Position numbers and translations under genes: made by a program | From: Parvularcula sp. IMCC14364 | Lineage (GTDB): Bacteria > Pseudomonadota > Alphaproteobacteria > Caulobacterales > Parvularculaceae | NCBI RefSeq assembly: GCF_030758415.1 | Contig: NZ_CP132334.1 | Location: forward strand, 3,209,118-3,273,117 | Length of the DNA: 64,000 nt | Direction of reading: 5' to 3' | Notes under the pieces: model-generated | Seen by the model: the letters and a program-made list of their open reading frames with translations, nothing else | Told to the model about the DNA's origin: nothing | The model's database searches: none | Shown: positions 35,665-45,109 of the stretch, in pieces | How the letters are laid out: every line of letters starts with the position of its first letter | How positions within the stretch are numbered: the first letter of the stretch is position 1

Positions 35665-36618
35665 ATGGTACTTTATGCGCTGAAGCGGCTGCTCTCGGCT
35701 ATTCCCACTCTTTTTATAATTATTGCGGTCGCATTTTTCATGATGCGTCTGGCACCAGGTGGCCCCTTCACGTCAGAGCGAAATGTGCCCCCGGCTATAG
35801 AAGCCAATCTCAACGCCAAATATAATCTAGATGATCCCCTGCCAGTGCAGTTTTTCAAATATCTGGGCAATGTGTTGCAGGGGGATTTCGGCCCCTCTTT
35901 CGTGAACCGGGATTTTACCGTAACCGAGCTCGTGTTGCAGGGGTTGCCCGTAAGCATCACCATTGGTCTTTCGGCTTTAATGCTGGCGATATCAGTCGGG
36001 TCCATATTGGGTGTGATTGCAGCCCTGCGGCAAAACAAAGCGACAGACTATACTGTGATGACGGTGGCTATGGCCGGCATCACCATACCAAATTTTGTGA
36101 CCGCGCCAGTGATGACGCTTATATTTGCTGTCTGGAATGACTGGCTGCCAACCTCTGGCTGGATCGGTTGGAGTGGAATCGAGCAGCAGGGCCTGGACGC
36201 TTTTTTTCGTTCGCTCATTTTGCCGGTGATTACTCTGGCGTTACCGCAAATTGCGATCATATCCCGTCTTATGCGTGGTTCAATGATTGAAGTCCTGCGT
36301 TCCAATTTTATCCGGACAGCCCGGGCCAAAGGCCTGTCGCCAGGTAAGATTGTCACCCGGCATGCGCTGCGTGCAGCTGCACTGCCCTTGATCAGCTATC
36401 TCGGGCCAGCAACGGCAGCTCTCTTGTCCGGGTCGCTGGTGATTGAGAAAATCTTCACATTGCCGGGCATCGGCCAGTATTTTGTCACTGGCGCCCTTAA
36501 TCGCGACTATACTCTGGTGATGGGGGTTGTGATTATTTATGCGACCCTGATTGTGGTTCTGAACCTGCTGGCAGATCTGGTTTTGGCGGCGCTTGACCCC
36601 AAGGTGAGGTTGACCTGA
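35665..36618 (+). CDS. oppB: peptide ABC transporter permease, OppB type
   Basis: A 317-residue permease with six helices, e.g. LLSAIPTLFIIIAVAFFMMRLAPG at the start. The EAA-loop that contacts the ATPase is near MIEVLRSNFIRTARAKGLSPGKIVTRHALRAAALPLI (about 214-250). FLP-type motifs and GSLVIEKIFTLPGIGQYF match OppB/DppB. AAGAGAG lies upstream of ATG 35665. The last base of its stop codon is the first of the oppC start (TGATG), so the two are coupled. Confidence 0.92.
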   Translation: MVLYALKRLLSAIPTLFIIIAVAFFMMRLAPGGPFTSERNVPPAIEANLNAKYNLDDPLPVQFFKYLGNVLQGDFGPSFVNRDFTVTELVLQGLPVSITIGLSALMLAISVGSILGVIAALRQNKATDYTVMTVAMAGITIPNFVTAPVMTLIFAVWNDWLPTSGWIGWSGIEQQGLDAFFRSLILPVITLALPQIAIISRLMRGSMIEVLRSNFIRTARAKGLSPGKIVTRHALRAAALPLISYLGPATAALLSGSLVIEKIFTLPGIGQYFVTGALNRDYTLVMGVVIIYATLIVVLNLLADLVLAALDPKVRLT

Positions 36619-37529
36619 TGAATCAGATCTCCCGTCATGCCGACAAGCATCCTAACGTCCAGTCGATGCAAGCTGCGCAGGCTGTTAAAGGCCGCTCGCT
36701 CTGGGATGACGCGCGCGCGCGCCTTTTTGCCAATAAGGCAGCCGTTGCCTCCATGGTCATCCTGTTTCTGATTGTCATGGCAGCGATAGTCTGGCCGGCA
36801 GTCAGTCCGGTAAAATACAACGATATTAACTATTCAGCTTACAGTGTGCCCCCTTCCGCAGAGTACTGGATGGGGACGGATACGAACGGGCGCGATATTT
36901 TGGTGCGGACCATGATGGGTGCCAGGGTCAGCCTTGCCGTAGGGTTGATTGCCACGATGGTTTCACTTGTGATCGGGGTCTTATGGGGGGCAACTGCAGG
37001 GTTCTTCGGTGGCACCGTAGATAACGTCATGATGCGGATTGTCGATATTCTTTATTCGTTGCCGTTTATCTTTTTTGTGATCATCCTGACAGTGATTTTC
37101 GGTACTTCCCTGTGGATCATGTTTATCGCAATCGGGGCTATTGAATGGTTGACCATGGCGCGTATTGTGCGCGGGCAAACGCTCTCCCTGAAGGAGAAAG
37201 AATTCGTCGAGGCTGCAAGGGCGATTGGTGTGACGCCAATGACTATTGTGCGCAGGCATATCGTGCCGAATCTGATTGGCCCGGTTGTTATTTACGTCAC
37301 CCTGACAATTCCTTACGCCATTCTGGCTGAGAGTTTTCTCAGCTTCCTTGGTTTGGGCGTGCAGGAGCCTTTGACCAGCTGGGGAGTCCTGATTGCAGAC
37401 GGTGCAAACGGCGTAGAGGCGGCCCCATGGGCACTGCTTTTTCCTGCAGGCGTGATGGCGCTGACACTATTCTGCTTTAACTTTATCGGTGATGGCTTGC
37501 GAGATGCATTGGATCCGAAGGATCGTTAA
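36618..37529 (+). CDS. oppC: peptide ABC transporter permease, OppC type
   Basis: A 303-residue permease partner of OppB. It has the OppC N-terminal soluble stretch, then helices. YWMGTDTNGRDILVRTMMGARVSL is the family signature, and the EAA loop is in FVEAARAIGVTPMTIVRRHIVPNLIGPV. It ends SLRDALDPK-like (GLRDALDPKDR). The ATPase genes oppD and oppF, which normally follow, are absent. The next gene is on the other strand, and the binding protein OppA lies beyond it. Confidence 0.92.
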   Translation: MNQISRHADKHPNVQSMQAAQAVKGRSLWDDARARLFANKAAVASMVILFLIVMAAIVWPAVSPVKYNDINYSAYSVPPSAEYWMGTDTNGRDILVRTMMGARVSLAVGLIATMVSLVIGVLWGATAGFFGGTVDNVMMRIVDILYSLPFIFFVIILTVIFGTSLWIMFIAIGAIEWLTMARIVRGQTLSLKEKEFVEAARAIGVTPMTIVRRHIVPNLIGPVVIYVTLTIPYAILAESFLSFLGLGVQEPLTSWGVLIADGANGVEAAPWALLFPAGVMALTLFCFNFIGDGLRDALDPKDR

Positions 37530-37558
37530 GCTCAAATTGTTGTGATCTATTGTTTACT

Positions 37559-38119
37559 CTACTCTACACGGCGTACGCGTATGGTTCGGCCCATGGGTTC
37601 AATTTCCATCAGAAAACTATCTAACGCTCCTCTGCGGACAGTTGCTTGATAAGTAACTTCATCACGGAATTTTCTTAAGCTGTATCTATCGGTCTCGGTC
37701 TGTTCCCATATCTGACCATTAGCCAGTTCTATCCTGTAGGCTCGTAACTTGTAACCTGCTGGATCTTTAGCGCGGAACTTGACGTCTACGATCTCTGAGG
37801 AAACTTCATTTACCTCCCTGATAGGTGGTGCCCTTCTTCCAAAGTCTTCCTCAGTATCTGGATTTTCACGGCTAAAGTTGAAACCAAAAAAACGTTTCTC
37901 TCTCTGTATGGGTGTTTCAATCGATTTTGCAGTGGGAGAATTAGTAAGATTATCACCGTCTAAATTTGGTTGTTTTGCTAATTCGTCAAAACATGCGAGC
38001 CGCTCGTCATCGTTACTTATCTGGATGCAGTCTGACATCGTTTTGGGGGCTTCTGCAGAATAAGAAGCTCCGAGAAGCAGAATTGAGCAGGAAGCCAGAC
38101 TTGACAGGATAATACGCAT
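37559..38119 (-). CDS. hypothetical exported protein
   Basis: A 186-residue protein starting at ATG 38119 (GAGG upstream); a GTG at 38143 would add 8 residues. Residues 1-21 look like a signal peptide (IILSSLASCSILLLGASYSAEA). Then comes DCIQISNDDERLACFDELA, a motif seen in many small proteobacterial periplasmic proteins, and a C-terminal beta-rich domain (about 105-180). I do not recognise a function. It is encoded opposite and between oppC and oppA, and is AT-rich relative to both, so it is probably a later insertion. Confidence 0.65.
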   Translation of the reverse strand: MRIILSSLASCSILLLGASYSAEAPKTMSDCIQISNDDERLACFDELAKQPNLDGDNLTNSPTAKSIETPIQREKRFFGFNFSRENPDTEEDFGRRAPPIREVNEVSSEIVDVKFRAKDPAGYKLRAYRIELANGQIWEQTETDRYSLRKFRDEVTYQATVRRGALDSFLMEIEPMGRTIRVRRVE

Positions 38120-38276
38120 CGAAAACCTCAAAATTTTCCACACTCTACAATGAACAAAATGAGCCCGTCAAACGGCATTTCGATCAGGATTAAACAGATC
38201 GGTCGCGGTGAATGATTGCTTTTGGCAGGCACCACTCTGGGCTATAAGCGACCCAACTAGAGAACGGAGATGAAGT

Positions 38277-39953
38277 ATGGTCCTTTCTGGATTGGTAGAG
38301 AAAATTGGTCGCAAGACAGCTCTGGCTGTGACGCTTGCTGCTACATTGCTGGTCACGGCTTGTAGTGGTGGTAGTGAAGATGCGGTTGGTCCCACAGTCG
38401 CTCTTGATGAAGGCGTCGTTATGAACCGGGGTAATGGCTATGAGCCGAATACACTGGACCCGCATCAGGCGAACGGTACTTGGGAAAATAACATTATTGG
38501 CGACATGATGGTCGGCCTTTACACGGAAGACGCTGATGCCAAGCCAGTTTTTGGAGCGGCTGTGGCTCATGAGATTAGCGAAGATGGTCTGACACACACC
38601 TTCAAAATTCGCGAAGATATGGTTTGGTCAGATGGTGAGCCTGTGACGGCTGACGTGTTTATTAAATCATGGCAGCGCATCCTGGACCCAACGACAGCTG
38701 CGCCATATGCCTCACTTCTTTATCCATTCAAAAATGCGCGTGCCATCAGTAATGGCGAGATGCCACCTTCAGAGCTTGGCGCGCGCGCGATTGATGCCAA
38801 GACACTGGAGTTGCAAGTTGAGCAGCCAACGCCTTTCCTGGCAACGCTGCTGACCCATTACACGGCTTTTCCGGTACCCATTCACAAGATTGAAGAGTTG
38901 GGCAATGCCTGGGTGCGACCTGGCAGTTATGTCTCTAATGGTCCTTATGTTGTGGAGGAATGGCGACCGAACAGCCAGATCAAACTGGTCAAGAATGAGC
39001 GCTTTTATGATGCTGACAATGTTGCCATTGATACCGTTTACTACAAGCCGATAGGGGATGTTTCTGCTGCATTTCGTGCTTTTCGGGCAGGCGAGATCGA
39101 CTCGAATTCCTGTTCGCAATGCTATCCTATCCAGCAGGTGAATTTGATTGATGAGATTATGCCTGGCGTAAAGCGGAACGAAGTTATTCTTTCGACAACC
39201 TATCTGACATTCAATTCCAATGTACCGCCATTTGATGATGCGCGCGTGCGGCGGGCGTTGGGGCTTGCTATTGACCGGGATATCCTGACAGAGCAGGTTC
39301 TCCGGGCAGGTGAAGTGCCAGCCTATGGCCTAACCCCGCCGGGAATTGATAATTATATCAATAACCCGCCGCAGATGGCGGAAGCAGATATGACGCAGGA
39401 GGAGCGTTTAGCGATAGCGCGCAATCTTCTTGCCGAAGCTGGTTATGATGAGAGTAACCCGCTAACCATTAATGTAAAATATCGCCTTGCTGGCGATAGA
39501 AGGCAGATCATGGTCGCGATGCAGGATATGTGGAAGCGTGTTGGCGTCACGGCAAAACTGGAAGGCAAGGAGCCGAAAGTTGCGTATGCAGATTACCGTG
39601 CGCGCAATTTTGATGTTGCCGATGCTGGTTGGGTCGCGGATTATAACGATCCGGATAATTTCCTCTTTTTGGCAAAGTCCGATACCGGGCCAATCAACTA
39701 TGCCGACTATGCCAATGCAGAATTTGACCGGTTGATGACGGAAGCCAACAACACACAGGATCTCGACGCGCGTGCTGAATTGATGGCTTTGGCTGAAGCG
39801 ATCCTGTTGGAAGATCTGCCCATCGCGCCGATCTATTTCAGCGTGAATCGCAACCTGGTAGGTTTGCATGTTAAGGGCTGGAACAATAATGTTCTCGGTA
39901 TACAGCGTACGCGCTGGCTCTCGATTGACGAAAGTGCCCGGAAAAAATACTGA
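38277..39953 (+). CDS. oppA: peptide ABC transporter substrate-binding lipoprotein, OppA type
   Basis: A 558-residue periplasmic binding protein of family 5. The signal peptide ends in a lipobox (LLVTAC), so it should be membrane-anchored. NRGNGYEPNTLDPHQANGTWENNIIGDMMVGLY and FKIREDMVWSDGEPVTADVFIKSWQRILDP are typical of OppA, as are the YPIQQVN and DVADAGWVADYNDPDNFLFL blocks. GGAGA precedes ATG 38277. It ends before a good terminator and is separated from oppBC by an opposite-strand gene. Confidence 0.93.
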   Translation: MVLSGLVEKIGRKTALAVTLAATLLVTACSGGSEDAVGPTVALDEGVVMNRGNGYEPNTLDPHQANGTWENNIIGDMMVGLYTEDADAKPVFGAAVAHEISEDGLTHTFKIREDMVWSDGEPVTADVFIKSWQRILDPTTAAPYASLLYPFKNARAISNGEMPPSELGARAIDAKTLELQVEQPTPFLATLLTHYTAFPVPIHKIEELGNAWVRPGSYVSNGPYVVEEWRPNSQIKLVKNERFYDADNVAIDTVYYKPIGDVSAAFRAFRAGEIDSNSCSQCYPIQQVNLIDEIMPGVKRNEVILSTTYLTFNSNVPPFDDARVRRALGLAIDRDILTEQVLRAGEVPAYGLTPPGIDNYINNPPQMAEADMTQEERLAIARNLLAEAGYDESNPLTINVKYRLAGDRRQIMVAMQDMWKRVGVTAKLEGKEPKVAYADYRARNFDVADAGWVADYNDPDNFLFLAKSDTGPINYADYANAEFDRLMTEANNTQDLDARAELMALAEAILLEDLPIAPIYFSVNRNLVGLHVKGWNNNVLGIQRTRWLSIDESARKKY

Positions 39954-39980
39954 TCTTGTCAGTTTGATAAGTTAAAGCGT

Positions 39981-40013
39981 CAAAGGCCTCCCGTCAGGGA
40001 GGCCTTTGTTTTT
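39981..40013 (+). terminator. intrinsic terminator after oppA
   Basis: CAAAGGCCTCCC and GGGAGGCCTTTG form a perfect 12-bp stem with a GTCA loop, followed by TTTTT. It lies 28 bases after the oppA stop and before oxyR. Confidence 0.92.
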
Positions 40014-40040
40014 GCAGGCGTATCAGTTTATCAGTTGTCC

Positions 40041-40952
40041 ATGACGCCTCTTCCGACCCTTCGACAACTTCAGTTTTTCATAGCGCTGGCTCAGCAGCAG
40101 TCTTTTTCAAGGGCAGCTGATGCCTGCCTGGTCTCCCAGTCAACGCTTTCTGCAGCTATCAAGGAATTGGAGAGCACGCTTGACGCTCAACTGGTAGATC
40201 GAAGCAGTCGATCATTTACGCTAACGCCCGTTGGCGAAGTGCTTGTTGAGCGCGCACGCGCGTTGCTCGCGCAGGCAGAAGATTTTGCGCGCGTGGCACG
40301 CAAGTCAGAGCCGCTGAGTGGTGTTGTCAATCTGGGCATTATCCCGACCATCGCACCTTACGTTTTGCCCAAGGCAATGCCGCAGTTCAGGCGCAAATAT
40401 CCCGACCTGTCACTTTACCTCAGGGAAGCACTGTCTGCGACCCTGATTGACTATGTGCGTAGCGGGCAAATTGATATTGCTTTGATCGCCTTTCCCTACA
40501 ACACGGAAGGATTGGAATCTCTGGTCTTTGCGGAAGACAGTTTTCTTTTTGCCTGCTCAGCAGAGCATCGGCTGGCCAGTCGTGCAGAGGTTAGTATTGA
40601 TGAGTTGAATGCAAGAGAGTTACTCTTGCTCGAAGACGGGCATTGTCTAAGGGATCATGCGTTGTCCGCCTGCCAATTGCAGGAGAAAGAACTCGCTAAC
40701 ACATTTGGTGGTACTAGCATCTTCACCCTGGCCCAGATGGTTCGATCCGGTATCGGAGCAACGCTTTTGCCTGAAATGGCGGTGCGTCAAGGGTTGGCTA
40801 AGTCATCTTCTCTCATCACTATTCCGTTTAGGGAAGGAAAGGGAGAAACTGTTCCCGGCCGACAGATTGGTTTTGTTTGGCGCAAAGGGTCAGGCCGTCG
40901 TCAGGACGTGGAAGCGATGGAAGATATTTTTACCAAAGTGTTGAGTGCTTAG
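40041..40952 (+). CDS. oxyR: hydrogen-peroxide-sensing LysR regulator OxyR
   Basis: A 303-residue LysR-type activator of peroxide-stress genes. The N-terminal winged helix is LRQLQFFIALAQQQSFSRAADACLVSQSTLS (two stretches). The redox pair is C202 and C211 in LEDGHCLRDHALSAC, with the same nine-residue spacing as E. coli C199/C208. ATG 40041 is chosen; TTG 40035 would add two residues. No catalase or ahpCF lies next to it. Its 3' end overlaps the stop of the convergent permease gene by a few bases. Confidence 0.93.
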   Translation: MTPLPTLRQLQFFIALAQQQSFSRAADACLVSQSTLSAAIKELESTLDAQLVDRSSRSFTLTPVGEVLVERARALLAQAEDFARVARKSEPLSGVVNLGIIPTIAPYVLPKAMPQFRRKYPDLSLYLREALSATLIDYVRSGQIDIALIAFPYNTEGLESLVFAEDSFLFACSAEHRLASRAEVSIDELNARELLLLEDGHCLRDHALSACQLQEKELANTFGGTSIFTLAQMVRSGIGATLLPEMAVRQGLAKSSSLITIPFREGKGETVPGRQIGFVWRKGSGRRQDVEAMEDIFTKVLSA

Positions 40953-42151
40953 TTGGCTTCTGTTGCCGTGGGGGGCGACATTTTCCTCTGGATAGGCTTA
41001 ATCTTCCCATTCTCCGAGAGCATGATCGCGACGCCGCGTGATGCTTCGAACTGTGACAAAACAATCATGATGCCAACAGTGATCGGAATACAGAGCAGCA
41101 TACCGCCAAAGCCCCATAGAGTTCCCCAGAATGTCAGAGACAACAGTATTACCAATGGGCTGAGGTTCAAAGACTTTCCCAGTAAGCGAGGTTCAATAAC
41201 TGACCCCACAACCTGCTCTGCGGTTGTCAGCAGTAAAATTGTCAAAATGAACAGTGTAATACCTCCGCCATCTGGTTGTACCAATGCTAATGCAGAGGGC
41301 AGGATGACCGCAATAATTGAGCCGATGATCGGAATAAAGTTCAGAGAAAAAATCAGCAATGCCCAGAATCCAGCAAAATCTATGCCCAAGATCAGCATGA
41401 TGATCCATGATAGGACGGCGACAATGAAACTGGTCGTTGTCTTGATGGAGATATATTGCCGCACAAGGGTGCCGATATCCTGCACGATCTGATCTACATC
41501 CAGCCGGTCATCATCAGCTCCTGCGAGTGCATGTAGTTTGACAAGGAATTTTCCACGTTCAATCAGCATAAAGCCAGTATATAGAAGGATGGTAACCAGA
41601 TTGGCACCAATCGTTGCAATGGCCGAGCGGACATCATTGACGAAGCTGGTAGCTATATTGATTAGTTGATCCTGCCACTGTGCAAATAGCTCCATATCGG
41701 CCGGCGGTAGTTGCGCCGTAACCTCGTCAGAAGCGTTTATCTCCTGTGCCGGGAAGTACTCCTGCAGGAAGGAGAATTGCGAAAGGTAGTTGATAAGATT
41801 TGCTGCGATTTCCAGAAATTTCTGCCGATATTCAGGAAACTCTGCGAGCATCGCTTCACCATTGGCAATGACAATCTGGCCAAGGACGATCATGACGAGC
41901 GTTATCAGGCCAAAAGCAAGTACAAAACTAAGCCATTCTGGCAGTATTTTCCCGAGTCCCGGTAACCTCTCTATGCTATTCTTTACCGTGACAATTATAA
42001 ACGTCAGGAAAAGGGCGAATACCAAGGGTATAATTATGGATTGTCCAATATACAGAACATAGCCAATTAAGATTGCAAGTGCGGATGCATAGAAAAGGCG
42101 GGGCAGGCCCTGCCCGTAAAGAGAGACTTTTTCTGATTTTTGATCCGGCAT
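40949..42151 (-). CDS. AI-2E family (PerM-type) permease
   Basis: A 400-residue membrane protein with about eight helices, e.g. ALAILIGYVLYIGQSIIIPLVFALFLTFIIV near the start and LSLTFWGTLWGFGGMLLCIPITVGIMIVLSQF near the end. The family includes TqsA (autoinducer-2 export) and Na+/H+ antiporter-like members. The conserved PGLG...P and ALLIFSLNFIPIIGSIIAVILP blocks are present. Substrate is not evident. It is convergent with oxyR. Confidence 0.88.
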   Translation of the reverse strand: MPDQKSEKVSLYGQGLPRLFYASALAILIGYVLYIGQSIIIPLVFALFLTFIIVTVKNSIERLPGLGKILPEWLSFVLAFGLITLVMIVLGQIVIANGEAMLAEFPEYRQKFLEIAANLINYLSQFSFLQEYFPAQEINASDEVTAQLPPADMELFAQWQDQLINIATSFVNDVRSAIATIGANLVTILLYTGFMLIERGKFLVKLHALAGADDDRLDVDQIVQDIGTLVRQYISIKTTTSFIVAVLSWIIMLILGIDFAGFWALLIFSLNFIPIIGSIIAVILPSALALVQPDGGGITLFILTILLLTTAEQVVGSVIEPRLLGKSLNLSPLVILLSLTFWGTLWGFGGMLLCIPITVGIMIVLSQFEASRGVAIMLSENGKIKPIQRKMSPPTATEAN

Positions 42152-42243
42152 TGCCTGCTATCCCTCTTTTTTTGTCCCTTGTTTCGTCATTAGATGGCAG
42201 GGTTTTTTCTTTATTCAAGCCTTGATCTTGCGTATGTCGCGAT

Positions 42244-43677
42244 ATGTTTCGAGTTGCCCTGACTAATCTTGATTTCGATGAAGCGGTGCGAAAAGTCGCT
42301 GGTACGCCTTACGCACATGTTCTTGGGGCTGGCCAGATGGCAGAACAGGCATGGGGTGGGCAATGGCAGATGATCGCAGCGAAACCCGTGGCAGTGTTCT
42401 CTTTTCGCAAGGGTGTTGCCAGATGGTGCGGCGAACTGGTCACCACGGATCATGGTGGCCCCTTTGATGCGCTGGCAGATTACCTGAAGCGCAGGGAGCC
42501 TCAGTCGTCGACGAGCGATAAAACCTCACAACTTCCACCTTTTATTTCTGGCGCTCTCGGGCACGTTTCATATGAGATGGCTCAGTTTAATGAGCCTGGT
42601 TTGCGCTTGCCCGGCGCTGAGACAGCGAACATGGATTTTGGTTTTTATGACGCTGTTGGCGCCTGGCCTATTGCAGGTGGCGAGGGTGAAGTGTTCGGCT
42701 GCTCTTTGCAGGCGGTTGAGGCCTTGAGAGATGCTCTTCTGGAAGATGCAAAGCCACAGAATTTTTTTGCCAAGGAGAAGTTGGCTGTCTCTGCTTTGAG
42801 TTCGGATAAATCTGAATATGCCTACCATGACGATGTAAATACGTGCAGAAAAGACATTCTGGAGGGAGAGTATTTTCAGGCAAACCTTTCGCGGCAACTT
42901 ACGGCAATTTTAGAGGGGGCTGTCCTCGAGCGAGGAGATGCTGCATATCTTTATGAATATATGTGTGCGGCAAACCCCGCAGCTTTCTCATGTTTGATGC
43001 AATATGAGCAGGAGGCATATCTCTCTAACTCGCCAGAACGGTTTTTCAATATTATAACTTCAGGCGGAACCAGAAGAGTCGTAGCTGAGCCCATAAAAGG
43101 CACACGCCAACGTAGTCATGATCCTGAAGAAGATTTGCAGCTCATCAGGGGCTTGGCCCGAAGTGAGAAGGATCGTGCCGAGAACATCATGATTACGGAT
43201 CTTGTTCGTAATGATCTCTCCCGGATATGTGAAGACGGAACTATTTTAGAGGAGAAAATATGTGACGTGCAAACCTATGCACATGTGCACCATCTTGTGT
43301 CTCGTGTGTCTGGGGTTTTGCGGCCTGGCCAGACAGCAGCTGATATTTTGAAGGCATCCTTCCCGTGTGGGTCTATAACAGGCGCGCCAAAAGTAAGGGC
43401 CATGCAAGCTATAGCCGACATTGAGGGGCGTCCACGCGGAATTTACTGTGGTAGTATCGGGTACGTTGACGATCGCGGCGGGGCAGATTTTTCTGTAGCT
43501 ATCCGCACCGCGACGGCTTCAAAAAAAGATGGTGCTTTGCAGTTAAGTTACGGGAGCGGGGGAGGGGTTACGGTGCTTTCTGACCCAGAAGAAGAATGGC
43601 GAGAAACAGAGGCAAAAGCAATAATCTTCCAGAAATTGGTTGACGGACTCAACGTGCCGGGCCCTTCAGTGCCATGA
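42244..43677 (+). CDS. pabB: aminodeoxychorismate synthase component I
   Basis: A 477-residue chorismate-using enzyme that makes 4-amino-4-deoxychorismate with ammonia from PabA. The PabB-specific lysine is in AEPIKGTRQR, with ENIMITDLVRNDLSRI and SFPCGSITGAPKVRAM as the chorismate and metal sites. Anthranilate synthase (TrpE) has a different residue in the PIKGT position, which supports PabB. It overlaps pabA by 4 bases (ATGA at 43674) and heads a four-gene operon. Confidence 0.93.
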   Translation: MFRVALTNLDFDEAVRKVAGTPYAHVLGAGQMAEQAWGGQWQMIAAKPVAVFSFRKGVARWCGELVTTDHGGPFDALADYLKRREPQSSTSDKTSQLPPFISGALGHVSYEMAQFNEPGLRLPGAETANMDFGFYDAVGAWPIAGGEGEVFGCSLQAVEALRDALLEDAKPQNFFAKEKLAVSALSSDKSEYAYHDDVNTCRKDILEGEYFQANLSRQLTAILEGAVLERGDAAYLYEYMCAANPAAFSCLMQYEQEAYLSNSPERFFNIITSGGTRRVVAEPIKGTRQRSHDPEEDLQLIRGLARSEKDRAENIMITDLVRNDLSRICEDGTILEEKICDVQTYAHVHHLVSRVSGVLRPGQTAADILKASFPCGSITGAPKVRAMQAIADIEGRPRGIYCGSIGYVDDRGGADFSVAIRTATASKKDGALQLSYGSGGGVTVLSDPEEEWRETEAKAIIFQKLVDGLNVPGPSVP

Positions 43678-44249
43678 TTCTGGTCATTGATAATTACGAC
43701 TCATTCGTACACAACCTTGCCAGATATGTTCGCGAATTGGGAGATGAAACGCATATTGTACGCAATGACCGGTTATCGGATGCAGATATTTCCTGGCCTT
43801 CTGTGCGCGGTATTATTCTCTCGCCTGGGCCTGGCCGGCCTCAATCTGCAGGTGATTGTCTGAAGGTCATCTATGAGAAAAGAGATACGCCCGTTCTGGG
43901 TGTTTGCCTGGGCCATCAGTGTCTGGCAGAAAGCTATGGTGGCATTACCGTTTCTGCGAAAGAGCCAATGCATGGCAGGGCAAGTTCGATAACGCATGAT
44001 AATACCGGCGTGTTCAAGGGGGTGGCGAACCCATTTCAGGCAGGAAGGTATCATTCCCTCGCTTCAAATATTTCTACATCAACTGAACTAATGGAACAGG
44101 CCTACACGGAGGATGGTGAGGTGATGGGCTTTCGTCATAAAACATACCCCCATCACGGCGTGCAGTTTCATCCGGAATCCCTCCTGACTACTGAAGGGAA
44201 GAAGATCATTTCGAACTTTCTGTCTATAGTATCGGAGATGGTCTCGTGA
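43674..44249 (+). CDS. pabA: aminodeoxychorismate synthase component II (glutaminase)
   Basis: A 191-residue class I glutamine amidotransferase that supplies ammonia to PabB. ILSPGPGRPQSAGDC, the catalytic Cys in GVCLGHQCLAESYGG, and the His-Glu pair in GVQFHPESLLT are present. It could serve TrpE as well, but its position in the pab operon favours p-aminobenzoate. It overlaps pabB and pabC by 4 bases each. Confidence 0.95.
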   Translation: MILVIDNYDSFVHNLARYVRELGDETHIVRNDRLSDADISWPSVRGIILSPGPGRPQSAGDCLKVIYEKRDTPVLGVCLGHQCLAESYGGITVSAKEPMHGRASSITHDNTGVFKGVANPFQAGRYHSLASNISTSTELMEQAYTEDGEVMGFRHKTYPHHGVQFHPESLLTTEGKKIISNFLSIVSEMVS

Positions 44250-45106
44250 GTATCTGGTTAAATGGTCATCTGTATAGTGATGCTATCGGCAAGATAGATG
44301 GCAGGGATCGCGGTTTACTACTGGCAGATGGTATATTCGAAACTTTGTTGGTGCGCCACGGGAGGCCAGTTTTTTTCAAACAGCATTTATCCCGGCTAAA
44401 GCGGGCAGCAAATTTTTTCACTATTCCAATTAACTATAGCGATGACGTGATTGGGGAAGCTATCCGGCAGAGCGCAGAACGGTTTTCTGCCGACGATGTG
44501 GATTGTGCCGCACGCCTGACGCTGACAAGAGGTGTTGGACAGCGTGGTTTGGTGCCGCCGCATAAAAGGGATACGAGCCCGACATTCATGGTTTCTGCCG
44601 CGCCAGTACTGCCTCCCTCACCAGATAGCGTGCAGCTGATTGTCAGCGATATTTGCAGGAATGAAGGCTCGCCATCTTCTGGCTTCAAGACAATTTCCTA
44701 TACAGATAATATATTGGCCAGACATCAAGCGGTGCAAAACGTGGCAGATGATGCGGTCATGTGCAATAATGCCGGACACTTGGCGTGTGCTACAGCCGCT
44801 AATCTCTTTCTGCTCTTGCCAGATCTCTCACTTGTCACACCTGACAGAGAGTGTGGCATATTGCCCGGTATCACCAGAGACGTACTTTTATCCATTGCCA
44901 GTGAGTTGTCTCTCCCAGTCGATGAGGGGAAATATAAACCCGCGATACTGGAGAACGGGTGTATCTTCCTGACCAACAGTCTTGTTGGTATCCAGCGCGC
45001 GCAACTTGTTGGCAGTAAGGTGCGTATGTCTGAGGACATGGAAAATCTGTTACTTGAGTTACAACGGCAATACGCGCAAAAAGTCAGTACTGATATTGGG
45101 CTTTGA
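44246..45106 (+). CDS. pabC: aminodeoxychorismate lyase
   Basis: A 286-residue class IV PLP enzyme that removes pyruvate from 4-amino-4-deoxychorismate to give p-aminobenzoate. DRGLLLADGIFETLLVRHG is the N-terminal signature. The PLP lysine is in SGFKTISYTDNILARHQA. The C-terminal LTNSLVGIQRAQLVGSK is typical of PabC. GTG at 44246 overlaps the pabA stop. Its neighbours make the PabC call more secure than for the class IV enzyme at 4.0 kb. Confidence 0.9.
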   Translation: MSIWLNGHLYSDAIGKIDGRDRGLLLADGIFETLLVRHGRPVFFKQHLSRLKRAANFFTIPINYSDDVIGEAIRQSAERFSADDVDCAARLTLTRGVGQRGLVPPHKRDTSPTFMVSAAPVLPPSPDSVQLIVSDICRNEGSPSSGFKTISYTDNILARHQAVQNVADDAVMCNNAGHLACATAANLFLLLPDLSLVTPDRECGILPGITRDVLLSIASELSLPVDEGKYKPAILENGCIFLTNSLVGIQRAQLVGSKVRMSEDMENLLLELQRQYAQKVSTDIGL

Positions 45107-45109
45107 CAC

